A stretch of DNA of 64,000 nucleotides, from NCBI GenBank assembly GCA_036267155.1, contig DATAWP010000041.1, positions 230,088 to 294,087 on the forward strand. Reading direction: 5' to 3'. Below are positions 51,138-61,523 of this stretch, one piece after another (position 1 is the stretch's first letter; every line of letters starts with the position of its first letter). The notes under the pieces were generated by a model. That model did not search any database, was not told the origin of the DNA, and saw nothing but the letters and a program-made list of their open reading frames with translations. The stretch is from PALSA-1353 sp036267155. GTDB lineage: Bacteria > Planctomycetota > Phycisphaerae > Tepidisphaerales > Tepidisphaeraceae. The translations under genes were made by a program, and so were the position numbers.

Positions 51138-51640
51138 TCTGTATGATCCGTGCCGCCGGTCCCATTTGCTTTATTCGATCGCAGCGCGTGTTAACCGGTG
51201 TTCCCAAATAAGCCTCCGCCGCTGATCTTTGCCAGCCGAATTGCACAGGAGGCCGTGAATGAGAGCTTGCACGAACGCTTTCACTGGTTCGCGGCTGACC
51301 ATGGCTTTTTTTGAGGTCAATATTCAGGCTAGTGCAACATATAGACCCAGTCGAAACCCGCGCCTCCGCAGGTCAAATCTATCAACCGCTTTGGTCGCCT
51401 GTCAATTAATTTATTTCAAAATGAAATTAAATCAGGGTACACGAATTGCTGCACCCTTGCTTTGGAGCATGCCGGGGCAATGAGGCCGTGCTTCAACCCG
51501 ATTCTTCCCCAGTTTGGCGAGACCAATTCCGACAATTTTAAGTCTGATCCGGCGAAGCATCCGTAATGCATCAAACAAAAAATGCACCACAGAGATCACG
51601 CAGAAAGAGTCCGATGACCTTCTCGGTGACCTCTGTTTGC
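51138..51640. other. Intergenic region with inverted REP-like repeat
   Basis: No gene is supported in this 503-bp gap. An AT-rich hairpin (ATTTC-AAAAT-GAAAT) lies near 51413-51430. At 51590-51660 two copies of a CACAGAG-TCAC-AG-AGAG type sequence face each other (CACAGAGATCACGCAGAAAG on the plus strand, CACAGAGTTCACTGAGCAAA on the minus strand), a common intergenic repeat type. Confidence 0.4.
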
Positions 51641-54600
51641 TCAGTGAACTCTGTGTTCGTCTTTTGATTTGTCACGTTTTGCGCAGAGCGGCGTACGGAA
51701 CCCGCGGCGGCGGCCGAGGATTCCCATGCCGACCACCAATGCCAACGCGGCCGAACCCGGTTCCGGCACCTCGGCCATCAACCCATTCGCTGCCGCGAAC
51801 GCATCCAGCGCCGCCCAATCGCCCAACGACAATTCCACGTCCGCTCCGCTGGCTGACTTGCCGAAGTTGCTCGCCAAAAATCCGAAGTCGATGCTGTTGA
51901 CCACACCATCATAATTGAAATCCCCCTGGTCCCAGACTTTGCCCGATCGGCCGAAGTTCGCCGCCAGCGCGCCGAAGTCGATCGAGTTCACCGTGCCGTC
52001 GAGATTCGTGTCGCCGTAGAGCGTGTATTTGACTTCGATCCCACCTGAGGATAGCCCCGCAGGATTTCCCGGATCGGCTGCGTCGGCATAACCAATGGCG
52101 TAATTGGCGTTGATCGCTACAGCGGAACTGTCGATCCCCGTTCCATTCCACGCACCGCCATTGTAGCCGGATTTGAGATAGCCGGCGATTGTGGAAATCG
52201 GATCGGCATTGGCGCCGTAGTTGATGAACAAATGATTGTTGATGATATCCAGCGCCGAGCCGGCTTTGATGCTGAGCGAAGATTCCGAGCTGACGCCGCT
52301 GTAAGGGGTCAATCTCAGAGTGGTCGCGCTGGCGCCATTGCCGATGGTGAGGGTTCCACTGCCGGTGATGCCCGCGATGAAAGCGCTGGAGCCCGTAACC
52401 GTGACCGAACTGTTGTTCACGTTCGAGAATCCAACGAAGACCGTTGCTCCGCCGAGAAACGTCCATGCGGAACCGACGCTGGCAACACCGCCGGCGCCGC
52501 CGGGTCCGGGATTTGTAAGTTGTAAGATGGTCACACCATCGGTGCTTGCCGATGCGCTGGCGGTTCCGCCGATGCCAAAGCTGGCAGAATCCGTGGGGGC
52601 GCTGGAGGCGCCGCCGGTCGCGGTGGCGAACGCGTTGGAAGCGAAGCCGACCAGGGACGAGGAATGAGAAATGGCGACGGCGGTGGCGTTTCCACCGTTG
52701 CCGGAGGCAAATCCGCCGCCGGCGCCCGCACCGCCGGCGCCGCCGGTTGCGGTGGCATTCACCTGATTTCCATCTGGACCTGCGCTATTGGCGGTAGAGG
52801 TTGCACTTGCGGTTCCTCCGGCGCCCCCCTTGCCGAGAACCGAATTCTCAAACGTGCCGCCCGACTGACCGATCGCCGTTGCGATCGATGTGACGGAACT
52901 AGCGCCCGGCGCCGTGGCCGTACCAGTGGCCGTTGCGTTTGCCGTGCCATTCCCGCCGGCGCCGGCCGTAAAGCCGTTGGCGCCGCCGGTGATATTGCTG
53001 CCGTGGCCAACGAGGTAATCTTGCAGCGCGGGGATCATGGTCTGGGCGGTCGCGGTCAACACGGTAGCGCCGGATAGATTGACGTTGGCAACGGAGTTTC
53101 CCCCGCCTCCGCCGTTGATGTTTTGGGTATCTCCGCCGCCGCCGGCGTTGGCCTCGGACGTAGTGGCGATCGAGTTGGGGCCGCTGGCGTTCACGGTGAA
53201 ATTGGACGTCGCGTTGCCCGCGGCGCCGGGACCGGCGCCGACAGCGCCGCCGCTGTTGCCGCCAAGAGCCGCCTGTATCAGCGAGATCGCTGCGGTCGTG
53301 GAGCCGCTGACAGAATTGTTCACGGAGACGGCCGCGCCGTTGCCGCCGGCGGCGCCCGAAAGGCCGGCGCCGCCGTTACCCCCAATGACGATCGCAGCAA
53401 CCGAGACGTTGCCGCCGAGATTGGAACTGCCGGTAACTGAACCGAGAGTCGGGATCGCTCCCACTGCGCCCGCGAAGCCGGCACCTTCCCCGCCGCCGCC
53501 GTTGCCGCCGACGGAGAAAACGGTGACGCTCACGGGATCGGGTCCGGAATTCGCAGCGCTGGCGCTGGCGGTCGCGGTGCCGGCATTCCCGCCATTGCCG
53601 GTGGCCCCGCCCGTGACGCTGCCGCCGTTGCCTCCGAAACTGTTGGCGCCAGCAGTCGCGCTGCTGTTGCCCGCGGTCGCGCCTGTGCTGACGACGATCG
53701 CGGAGGCGGTGCCGGCGCCTCCCACGCCGCCGGTGCCGCTGGCGCCGCCGGTAATGTTTCCACCGTCACCACCAAAATGGGAAACCTGCCCAACCAAAAG
53801 GCTGGCCCCACCGTTGGTGCCTGCGATGGCGCTGCTGTTGCTGTTGGTGGTGATATTCACGACGGCGGTGCCATTGGCGCCTGCGCCGGCCATGGTGTTC
53901 TGGCCGTCTCCGCCGCTTCCGGCAGTGGCATCCGCAATTGCAGAGAGGAGGCTGACTCCGTTTTGACTTAGAGTGAGATTAGAATTGGCAGCTCCGGCGA
54001 TTCCCGGGGCGCCACCATTGCTGCCGCCGCCGTTGCCGCCCTCCGCCTCCTGCTGAAGGTAAAGCGCCCCGGAAGTCGAGCCGCTGAGCGCGTTGGTAAG
54101 CGAAATGGCAATGCCATTGCCGCCGTTGGCGCCGTTCTCGCCAAAGCCGCCGTTTCCTGCGGTAAGTCCGGCAAATACACTGACCTTCGCGCCGCCGGTT
54201 GAGATGCCATTGACGGTTCCAATCGATGGGGCGCCACCATTGCCGCCGACGTTGCCCATCCCGTCGCCTTGGCCGCCACTTCCGCCCGTTTCCTGCAAAT
54301 TGGCTTCGACGTTGTCGGAAGAAATATTGGCACTTAAAGCCGTACCGACGGCGCTCCCGCCATTACCGCCATTACCCATCGCGCCGTTGATCACCGAACC
54401 GCCGTTGCCACCGTATAGTATCGCATCGGCTACAGTCCCACCGCGCCCCGTGGGCCCGGTGCTGTTGGCCTCGGCGGTGGCGTTGGCTGCGCCGCCCGCG
54501 CCGCCGTTGCCGGTGCCGGAATCAATGTCACTCCCCTGGCCGTTCGAATAATTCGTGCTGCCGTTGGCAAATGCCAGGGCCTGGATTCCGGTGTCGCCGC

Positions 54601-55633
54601 TGAGGTTGACCGTGGCATTGGCGCTTCCGCCGGCCGCGCCGTTGGTATTCTCGCTGGGGCCGCCGCCTCCACCGACCGCCCAGTACCAGGAGAAGAGCGA
54701 GGCCGCGCCGTTTCGGGAGAGAACGATGCTGGAGGTGGCTGAGCCTGCGGTGCCGGGGTTGCCGCCGTTGCTGCCGCCACTGTTTCCGCCGTAGATGTTT
54801 TCTTCCGACTCAATCCTGCCCCCGGTTGTGGAGAATGAGAGGGCGTTGATGAGTGATTCGCTTGCGCCGTTGCCGCCGCTGCCCGTGCCGCTGCCGTGCC
54901 CCCCGCTGCCGCCGCCGACTTGCGCATCGGCAGAAACGCCTCCGCCCGCATCGTCGTTGGCACTGACTGTACCCAACGAGGCGCTTCCACCATTTCCGCC
55001 GGCGGCATCGGCGCCCTCCCCGTCGCCGCCTTGGCCGCCGAAGGCCCATGCGGTGGTATTAGCGACATCACCGCCGCCGTTCGAGGTGGAGTAGGCGGTT
55101 GCGGCCGCGGAGGCGAAGCCGCCATTACCGCCGGCGCCTCCCGCGCCCGAGGGACCGAATTTTACGCTTCCGCCGGTCCCGCCATTGCCCCCGTTTCCCC
55201 CGGTTGCCGATGCGAAGGCAGTAGCGATGTCGTCGATCACATATCCGAGCTGCTGGGCGGCGGCCGAGGCGCTTCCGCCCGCGCCGCCGTTGCCACCGGC
55301 ACTCACGGTATTTGGTGGACTGGCCGCGCCGTGCCCGCCGGTCCCTCCGTTGCCGCCGACGGCCGTGGCCTCATCATCTTGATCGTTGGCGTAAGCGGTG
55401 ACTGCGGGAACGGGCGGCTGCCCATCTCCGCCGGCACCGCCGGGAGTGACCGTTGTGGTCATCGTTCCATCAGGATTGGTGACGGTGGTGGAGGTGCCAT
55501 TGGCGCCGTTGCCGCCGTTGGCCCCTGTTCCCGTGTTCGTCACCGCATAAAGAGGCGCGCCGGCCCACGCAATGACCGCCGCCAAACCGATCGCCGATAT
55601 CTGCCGCCGTGACAACCGTCCGTGCGCAAGCAT
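51641..55633 (-). CDS. Glycine-rich exported protein with dockerin and PEP-CTERM
   Basis: A 1330-residue protein. A signal peptide opens it (SAIGLAAVIAWAGAPLYA), followed by about 1000 residues of GGNGGxGG-type low complexity (for example GGNGGTGGHGAASPP, GGAGGNGGFASAAATAYST), then GNGASATTLRLTPYSGVSSE, the paired dockerin-like module (GDTNLDGTVNSIDFGALAAN and GDFNYDGVVNSIDFGFLASN) and VPEPGSAALALVVGMGILGR as sorting signal. The tail after the arginines (FRTPLCAKRDKSKDEHRVH) is longer than usual. It is probably a fibrous surface or matrix protein. The composition recalls mycobacterial PE-PGRS proteins but there is no PE domain. GAAGGA precedes the start. Confidence 0.82.
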   Translation of the reverse strand: MLAHGRLSRRQISAIGLAAVIAWAGAPLYAVTNTGTGANGGNGANGTSTTVTNPDGTMTTTVTPGGAGGDGQPPVPAVTAYANDQDDEATAVGGNGGTGGHGAASPPNTVSAGGNGGAGGSASAAAQQLGYVIDDIATAFASATGGNGGNGGTGGSVKFGPSGAGGAGGNGGFASAAATAYSTSNGGGDVANTTAWAFGGQGGDGEGADAAGGNGGSASLGTVSANDDAGGGVSADAQVGGGSGGHGSGTGSGGNGASESLINALSFSTTGGRIESEENIYGGNSGGSNGGNPGTAGSATSSIVLSRNGAASLFSWYWAVGGGGGPSENTNGAAGGSANATVNLSGDTGIQALAFANGSTNYSNGQGSDIDSGTGNGGAGGAANATAEANSTGPTGRGGTVADAILYGGNGGSVINGAMGNGGNGGSAVGTALSANISSDNVEANLQETGGSGGQGDGMGNVGGNGGAPSIGTVNGISTGGAKVSVFAGLTAGNGGFGENGANGGNGIAISLTNALSGSTSGALYLQQEAEGGNGGGSNGGAPGIAGAANSNLTLSQNGVSLLSAIADATAGSGGDGQNTMAGAGANGTAVVNITTNSNSSAIAGTNGGASLLVGQVSHFGGDGGNITGGASGTGGVGGAGTASAIVVSTGATAGNSSATAGANSFGGNGGSVTGGATGNGGNAGTATASASAANSGPDPVSVTVFSVGGNGGGGEGAGFAGAVGAIPTLGSVTGSSNLGGNVSVAAIVIGGNGGAGLSGAAGGNGAAVSVNNSVSGSTTAAISLIQAALGGNSGGAVGAGPGAAGNATSNFTVNASGPNSIATTSEANAGGGGDTQNINGGGGGNSVANVNLSGATVLTATAQTMIPALQDYLVGHGSNITGGANGFTAGAGGNGTANATATGTATAPGASSVTSIATAIGQSGGTFENSVLGKGGAGGTASATSTANSAGPDGNQVNATATGGAGGAGAGGGFASGNGGNATAVAISHSSSLVGFASNAFATATGGASSAPTDSASFGIGGTASASASTDGVTILQLTNPGPGGAGGVASVGSAWTFLGGATVFVGFSNVNNSSVTVTGSSAFIAGITGSGTLTIGNGASATTLRLTPYSGVSSESSLSIKAGSALDIINNHLFINYGANADPISTIAGYLKSGYNGGAWNGTGIDSSAVAINANYAIGYADAADPGNPAGLSSGGIEVKYTLYGDTNLDGTVNSIDFGALAANFGRSGKVWDQGDFNYDGVVNSIDFGFLASNFGKSASGADVELSLGDWAALDAFAAANGLMAEVPEPGSAALALVVGMGILGRRRGFRTPLCAKRDKSKDEHRVH
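51762..51943 (-). repeat. 182-bp near-identical module, copy 1
   Basis: This is the DNA for the second dockerin repeat through the PEP signal of the glycine-rich protein. It aligns without gaps to 60620-60801 with only about four mismatches that I can count. Confidence 0.85.
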
Positions 55634-55812
55634 CTGGACTTTCCTTCGTCCCTCCTTAGGTCGTGCGATTTGTACGTAAAAAACGGTGGCGGGCTGCGAT
55701 ATGCTGGCTGGCGGGACTGCCCGCTTCCCCGCTGAAAAACCGGTAAAGACAAACCCCCGATGCCAACCAGGATTTCACTAAACAGCAATTACATGCAATC
55801 AACCGGTGGTTG

Positions 55813-58800
55813 TCAAGCAAATTCCGAACACCCGATCGGCTTGTCACATCGCGGTGCATGGAACCGATGGCGGCGGGCGAGAAAACCCATACCGGTCATC
55901 AGCGCCAACGCGGCCGAACCCGGTTCCGGAACATCGGCCGTCAACCCATTCGCCGCCGCGAACGCATCCAGCGCCGCCCAATCGCTGGATGGCAACGCCA
56001 CGGCCGCGCCGCTGGCCGACTTGCCGAAATTCCCGGCCAACAATCCGAAGTCGATGCTGTTGACCGTGCCGTTGTAATCGAAGTCGCCCTGGTCCCAGAC
56101 TTTTCCGGATTTTCCGAAGTTCGCCGCCATGTTTCCGAAGTCGATGCTGTTCACCGTGCCGTCGAGATTGGTGTCGCCGTACAGGGTGTACTTGATCTCG
56201 ATCTGACCGGAGGAAAGTCCTGAAACCACTCCATCGGCGCCATCGGCATAACCGACGGCATAATTGTCATTCGCCGCGGCGGAAAAACTGCTGATACCCG
56301 GGCCGTTCCAGTGGCCGCCGTTATAGCCGCTGACGAGATAAGCCCTGATGCTCGTGGTCGGATCGGGACTGCTTCCGTAATTGATGTACAGCGCATTGTT
56401 GGTCAGATTCAGCGTCCCGTTGCCATCGATCGTCAGGGCATTAAGCGTGTTGGTCGCCGCGGAATTGGCGGTGATGGTCAAGCCGCCGGTGCTGAGGATC
56501 GTGACGGCATCTTGCATGATGGAACTGACGGTCATGGTCGCCGATGATCCCAATACGTTGCCGACAGAAATCTCGCCGGTTCCGGTGACGGCGCCGAGGC
56601 TGGCCGTGCCGCCGGTTTGCGTGAAGGTTCCGTTGTTGTCGGTCTGATCAGCCGTGACCGTGCCGCCGCTCAGTTGATATGTGCCGGTGGATCCGGCCTG
56701 GTATCCGAGGTAAATCTGCAGCGCGTTGTTGACGCCGCCGGACTGGACAACTGTTCCCGCCCCTCCATAGCCGACATATTCCTGCCCCAAACTAGGTGTG
56801 ACCGCCATGTTAAGCGTTCCACCGCTGAGGTTGTACGTGCCACTGCTGCCGGCGTAGTATCCCAGGGCAAACCCCGCTTCCCCAGTATTCGTCCCACCGC
56901 TTTGGATGAATGTACCGTTGCTGCCATCGGACCCTCCGACAACCTCAGGCTCGTACGTGTCGAGCCCGGCGACAACCGAGCCATTGGAGAGCGAGTAGAC
57001 GCCGCGGCCGCCAGCGTTGTCTCCCACGACGAGGAAGTACTCCGTCGTATTTATCCCCCCGCTCTGAATGAAGGTACCGGTGCTGCCGCTGCCTATGCTT
57101 TCCGAATACGTTACTTGAAGCGTTCCTCCGCTGAGTAAGTACGTCCCGTTGCTTCCGGTGTAGACTCCCAAGGACAGGCCATCGAGGTCTCCAGTCTCAC
57201 TGGTAAACGTCGCGCTACCGCCGCTTTGCGTGAATGTTCCACTGCCGTATTCGCCGACATAGGTGTAGCGGGCCGACAGCGTCGTGAGGCTGCTGCCGGA
57301 AAGAGAATACAGGCCCGCGCTGGCGGCAAGGCTGCCCTTGGCGGCGGAGTGGCCGAGGTCCAGCAAGCCGGTCGTGACGCTGCCGCCGGATTGGATGTAC
57401 GTGCCATCGCTTCCGGCGTCGTCTCCCACACCAATATTGGTGGATGCTGAATTCGTCCCCCCGCTCTGAACGAACACGCCGGAGCCAGTCTGTCCGATCA
57501 GGTCAACGGGCGCCAAGAGCAAGCCGTTGGACAGCGAATATGACCCGCTGCCGCCGGCTATAGATCCCAAGGCAAGTTGAGCACTGACCGAATTGGTGCC
57601 GCCGCTTTGCGTAAAGGTGTCCGTGCTCCCGGCGAGGTCTCCTCCGATATTCTCCGATTCCGCGGAGACTGATCCATTGGACAACAAGTAGGAGCCGCTT
57701 CCGCCGACAGGCCCCAAGGCAAGCTCGGTGCTCACCGAATTAGTGCCGCCGCTTTGCGTGAAGGTGCCCGTGCTCCCGGCGTTTCCTCCGATATTCTCGG
57801 ATTTTGCAGAGACCAATCCATTGGACAACAAGTAGGAGCCGCTTCCGCCGAAGAGATAGCCCACATTAATTGTATTTCCCGAATTCGTTCCTCCGCTCTG
57901 GATGAAGGTGCCGGCGCCGCTGGTTCCGATGGATTCGTCAACGTCAAAGCCGAGCGATCCTGCGCTGAGGGTATATATTCCTTTGCTGCCGGCATCATTC
58001 CCCAAGCTTAGGCTGTCGAAATTGGAATCGTCCTTGGTGAACGTTGCGCTGCCGCCGCTTTGGGTGAAGGTTCCATTGCCGCCGGAGCCAACGTAGCCGA
58101 GGTCGGCCGACAGCGTCGCGGAACCGCTAAGAGAATACACGCCCGCGCTGGCGGCGGAGTAGGCAATGTATAACGTGCCCGTCGTCATGCTGCCGCCGCT
58201 CTGGATGTACATGCCGCTGCCGCCGCCTTCGTATCCCACGACAACTGAGTATCCCGATGCCCCCGCAAGATTCGTTCCGCCGCTCTGCATGAACGTGCCT
58301 GCGCCGTTGGTACCGACTGATAGATTAGCCGACGTGGTAAGCGTTCCCGCGCTGAGAATATACGTTCCATTGCCTGTAGCCTGATCTCCCACGCTCAGGC
58401 TATTGGAGTTGGAATCCGCGCCGCTAAACGTCGCGCTGCCGCCGCTTTGGGTGAAGGTTCCGCTGCCGAGGTAGCCGACGTAGCCGAGATTCCCGGAGAG
58501 TGTTGTGAGGCTGCTGCCGGAAAGAGAATACACGCCCGTGGCGGCGGCAAGGCTGCCGCTGGCGGCGGAGTAGGCAATGTATAGCGTGGCAGCCGTCACG
58601 TTGCCGCCCGTCTGGTTGTACGTGCCGCTGCTGCCTGGCTCATATCCCACGACAAGATTGGTGGATGCTGAATTCGTCCCGCCGCTCTGAACGAACACGC
58701 CGGAGCCGCCCGCTCCGACGTAATCGTAGGATCCGGAGAGCGAACCGTTGGACAGCGAATATGAGCCGCTGCCGCCGACTGCGGATCCCAAAATAAATCC

Positions 58801-60423
58801 GAACCCTGAATTCGTCCCGCCGCTCTGGACGAATGTGCCGGAGCCATGGAACCCAACTGACTCATAGTCGACAGCGCTGAGCGTTCCGCCGCTAAGGGTA
58901 TACGTTCCGTTGCTTCCAGCCTGTTCTCCGAGGCTCAGGCTGTCGTCGTTGGTATCATTACTGGTAAACGACGCGCTGCCACCGCTCTGAACGAACGTCC
59001 CGCTGCCGCCGTAGCCTATGTAGCCGGTGGGCGCGGTCAGCGTTGAGAGGCTGATGCCGGAAAGGGAATAGACGCCGCTGCTGCCGGCGTAATATCCGAG
59101 TTGGAGTGAAGTCCCCACCGAATTCGTTCCCCCGACCTGCGTAAATCCGCCCGTGCCATAGAGTCCAATTGATTCAGCAACGCCAGTGCTGATTGATCCT
59201 CCGAACAACTCGAACGTACCGCTGGCTCCGGGGAAATATCCCGCGATCAGTGCGTAGGCTGAATTCGTTCCGCCGCTCTGGATGAATGTGCCGGCGCCGT
59301 TGGTGCCAATCGCTTCATTGTCGTCGCAACTGAGCGTTCCCCCGCTGAGAATGTAATATCCATTGCTTCCAGCCTGATTTCCCAAGCTAAGACTGTTGTA
59401 ATTTGAATCTGCGCCGGTAAATGTCGCGCTGCCGCCGTTTTGGAGGAATTCTCCACTGCCTGCGTCTCCGATGTAGCCGCCGGTGGCCGACAGCGTGGCG
59501 TTGCTGCCGGAAAGGGAATAGACCCCGTTGCTGCCGGCCTGAACTCCCAAACCAAGATATCCCGTCGAATTTGTTCCGCCGCTCTGCGTAAATAGGCCGG
59601 CGCCGTCCCATCCAATATCATCGTTGGTCGCGGACACCGAACCATTGGAAAGTGAGTACAACCCGCTGCCGCTGGCGAAATATCCCAAAACAACCGCATA
59701 GCCTGAATTCGTTCCGCCGCTCTGGATGAATGTGCCTGTCCCGTTGGTTCCAATCGATTCGTTAAGGTTAAAGCCGAGCGATCCTCCGCTGAGGATATAA
59801 TTTCCATCGCTTCCCGCCTGGTCTCCCAGGCTCAGGCTATCATTGTTGGAATCATAACTGGTGAACGTCGCGTTGCCGCCGCTTTCGATAAATGTTCCAG
59901 TTCCGCTGTTGCCGACATATCCCTCCGCTGCCGAAAGCAAGCCCGTGCCGGAAAGGGAGTACGTTCCGTTGCCGCCGCTGTTATCGCCGAGAATCAGCGG
60001 GCCGGTCAGTGAATTGGTGGCGACCGTTTGGCCGTAAGCGCTCGATCCCGGCCCGTTGTCGCCGATGATTTCGGTCGCGCTGAATAGATTATCGCCGGAA
60101 GTCGTCTGGTTCAGCTCAACCGACCCGGAAGAGCCGATGGAATCCAAAACCAATTCGCCAATCGCCGTAGCGGATGAATAATCATCGTTGAGATTAACGG
60201 CGAATACGCCGCTCGGCGCTTCGACGATAAGAGCATTGGAGCCGGTGGTGGGAATGCCGCTGCTCCAATTGCCAGCGGTATTCCACGATCCGCCGGAGGC
60301 GCCTTGATATAAGGTATCGCTGGCATAGAGATTGGAAGTTCCCGCGGCCACCGCTGCCAGCAGCGCCGCTGTCTGCGCGTATTGCCTTCGCCATTTCCCG
60401 CCCCGCGACATTTTGCATGCCAT
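55813..60423 (-). CDS. Exported QSGG-repeat beta-helix protein with PEP-CTERM
   Basis: A 1536-residue protein. The signal peptide is RRQYAQTAALLAAVAAGTSN; the start at 60423 follows GGGGAGGGACAGCC. About 24 copies of a GTFxQSGGTNS / LSLGxxAGSxGTYxLSGG unit of variable spacing fill residues 90-1350; they should form a right-handed beta helix as in autotransporter-associated repeats. A paired dockerin-like module and VPEPGSAALALMTGMGFLAR end it. It is probably a surface adhesin or matrix protein. It lies between two further dockerin/PEP-CTERM genes. Confidence 0.83.
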   Translation of the reverse strand: MACKMSRGGKWRRQYAQTAALLAAVAAGTSNLYASDTLYQGASGGSWNTAGNWSSGIPTTGSNALIVEAPSGVFAVNLNDDYSSATAIGELVLDSIGSSGSVELNQTTSGDNLFSATEIIGDNGPGSSAYGQTVATNSLTGPLILGDNSGGNGTYSLSGTGLLSAAEGYVGNSGTGTFIESGGNATFTSYDSNNDSLSLGDQAGSDGNYILSGGSLGFNLNESIGTNGTGTFIQSGGTNSGYAVVLGYFASGSGLYSLSNGSVSATNDDIGWDGAGLFTQSGGTNSTGYLGLGVQAGSNGVYSLSGSNATLSATGGYIGDAGSGEFLQNGGSATFTGADSNYNSLSLGNQAGSNGYYILSGGTLSCDDNEAIGTNGAGTFIQSGGTNSAYALIAGYFPGASGTFELFGGSISTGVAESIGLYGTGGFTQVGGTNSVGTSLQLGYYAGSSGVYSLSGISLSTLTAPTGYIGYGGSGTFVQSGGSASFTSNDTNDDSLSLGEQAGSNGTYTLSGGTLSAVDYESVGFHGSGTFVQSGGTNSGFGFILGSAVGGSGSYSLSNGSLSGSYDYVGAGGSGVFVQSGGTNSASTNLVVGYEPGSSGTYNQTGGNVTAATLYIAYSAASGSLAAATGVYSLSGSSLTTLSGNLGYVGYLGSGTFTQSGGSATFSGADSNSNSLSVGDQATGNGTYILSAGTLTTSANLSVGTNGAGTFMQSGGTNLAGASGYSVVVGYEGGGSGMYIQSGGSMTTGTLYIAYSAASAGVYSLSGSATLSADLGYVGSGGNGTFTQSGGSATFTKDDSNFDSLSLGNDAGSKGIYTLSAGSLGFDVDESIGTSGAGTFIQSGGTNSGNTINVGYLFGGSGSYLLSNGLVSAKSENIGGNAGSTGTFTQSGGTNSVSTELALGPVGGSGSYLLSNGSVSAESENIGGDLAGSTDTFTQSGGTNSVSAQLALGSIAGGSGSYSLSNGLLLAPVDLIGQTGSGVFVQSGGTNSASTNIGVGDDAGSDGTYIQSGGSVTTGLLDLGHSAAKGSLAASAGLYSLSGSSLTTLSARYTYVGEYGSGTFTQSGGSATFTSETGDLDGLSLGVYTGSNGTYLLSGGTLQVTYSESIGSGSTGTFIQSGGINTTEYFLVVGDNAGGRGVYSLSNGSVVAGLDTYEPEVVGGSDGSNGTFIQSGGTNTGEAGFALGYYAGSSGTYNLSGGTLNMAVTPSLGQEYVGYGGAGTVVQSGGVNNALQIYLGYQAGSTGTYQLSGGTVTADQTDNNGTFTQTGGTASLGAVTGTGEISVGNVLGSSATMTVSSIMQDAVTILSTGGLTITANSAATNTLNALTIDGNGTLNLTNNALYINYGSSPDPTTSIRAYLVSGYNGGHWNGPGISSFSAAANDNYAVGYADGADGVVSGLSSGQIEIKYTLYGDTNLDGTVNSIDFGNMAANFGKSGKVWDQGDFDYNGTVNSIDFGLLAGNFGKSASGAAVALPSSDWAALDAFAAANGLTADVPEPGSAALALMTGMGFLARRHRFHAPRCDKPIGCSEFA

Positions 60424-60543
60424 GGCTGTCCCTCCCCTAGCGTGGGTGTGTTAAGTTAATTAAGATAGTGAAGTAGAAGCAGCCGTAGATAGTTTACACC
60501 ACGACAACGTTATGTCCAGCAAAAACTAAAAGCCTCGACGCTT

Positions 60544-61506
60544 TTAGAGTGCCACGGCCCTGCGACGATGCAGAAAAATCCCCATTGCAGTCCCGATGAA
60601 TAATCCGTTAACCGCCGGCTCCGGCACCTCGGCCATCAACCCATTCGCTGCCGCGAACGCATCCAGCGCCGCCCAATCGCCCAACGACAATTCCACGTCC
60701 GCTCCGCTGGCTGACTTGCCGAAGTTGCTGGCCAAAAACCCGAAGTCGATGCTGTTGACCACACCGTCATAATTGAAATCCCCCCGGTCCCAGACTTTGC
60801 CGGATTTGCCGAAGTTGGCCGCCATGTTGCCGAAGTCCACGCTGTTGACGACACCGTCGAGATTCGTGTCGCCGTAGAGCGTGTACTTGATCTCGATCTG
60901 GTCCGTGGAAAGCCCGGCGGGATTGCCTGCATCGGCCGAGTCGGCATAGCCGATGGCGTATTGGTGATTCACCGCGGCGGACGAGCTGTCGATGCCGGCG
61001 CCGTTCCATGCCCCGCCGTTGTAACCGCTGGCGAGATATCCGCGGATTGTCGAAAGCGGCGAAGTTCCAGAGTAGGAAAGAACGATGTGATTGTTTTCGA
61101 GATCCAATGTCCCACCGGCGGCGATGGTGAGGCCGGTCAAGCTCACGCCGCCAATGTTATTGCCGAACCTGAGCGTGCCGGCGCCGGTGAGAGCGAGTGG
61201 GCCTGAGCCGGTAATTTGGCCTGCGAGCGTGAGAGCATCGGTTGAGCCGAGGCTGACGTTCAAACCGGGCGATGTCAGGACGAGTGGCGCGCTGATCGTG
61301 TGGCTTCCCGTGGTGACGGTGATATTGGCCGCCGCGCCGGCGTTGTCCAGGGTGAGAGAATATCCGGCCGTTCCAGGCGCGATGGTGTAGGAATTGGTGT
61401 TGTTGAACGTGATTGTGCCAACGGTGGTGTTCTCGTCGAGGGTGACGATTTCGGGCGCGGAGATAGCGCTCCCGAAGGTCGAGCCGACGCCCTGGCCGCC
61501 CAGCAC
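60544..61506 (-). pseudogene. N-terminally truncated dockerin/PEP-CTERM protein
   Basis: The 320-residue frame begins inside an autotransporter-associated repeat (FGSAISAPEIVTLDENTTVG, TITFNNTNSYTIAPG) and has LTLAGQITGSGPLALTGAGT, the full paired dockerin-like module and VPEPAVNGLFIGTAMGIFLH. It has no signal peptide, and the expected upstream part is missing where a plus-strand gene begins at 61524. I read it as a fragment left by recombination. Confidence 0.65.
60620..60801 (-). repeat. 182-bp near-identical module, copy 2
   Basis: This is the partner of 51762-51943 and encodes the same stretch (dockerin repeat two, LSLGDWAALDAFAAANGLMA, VPEP). The low divergence suggests recent duplication or gene conversion. 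Confidence 0.85.
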
Positions 61507-61523
61507 GCCGGCAGGAGGGTTGG

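Noticed and set aside
52664..55612. Long plus-strand frames opposite the glycine-rich gene
   Set aside because: Their Pro/Ala/Arg-rich sequences are complements of GGNGG coding repeats.
51641..55633. Mycobacterial PE-PGRS protein
   Set aside because: There is no PE domain, and the protein has a signal peptide, dockerin-like repeats and PEP-CTERM instead.
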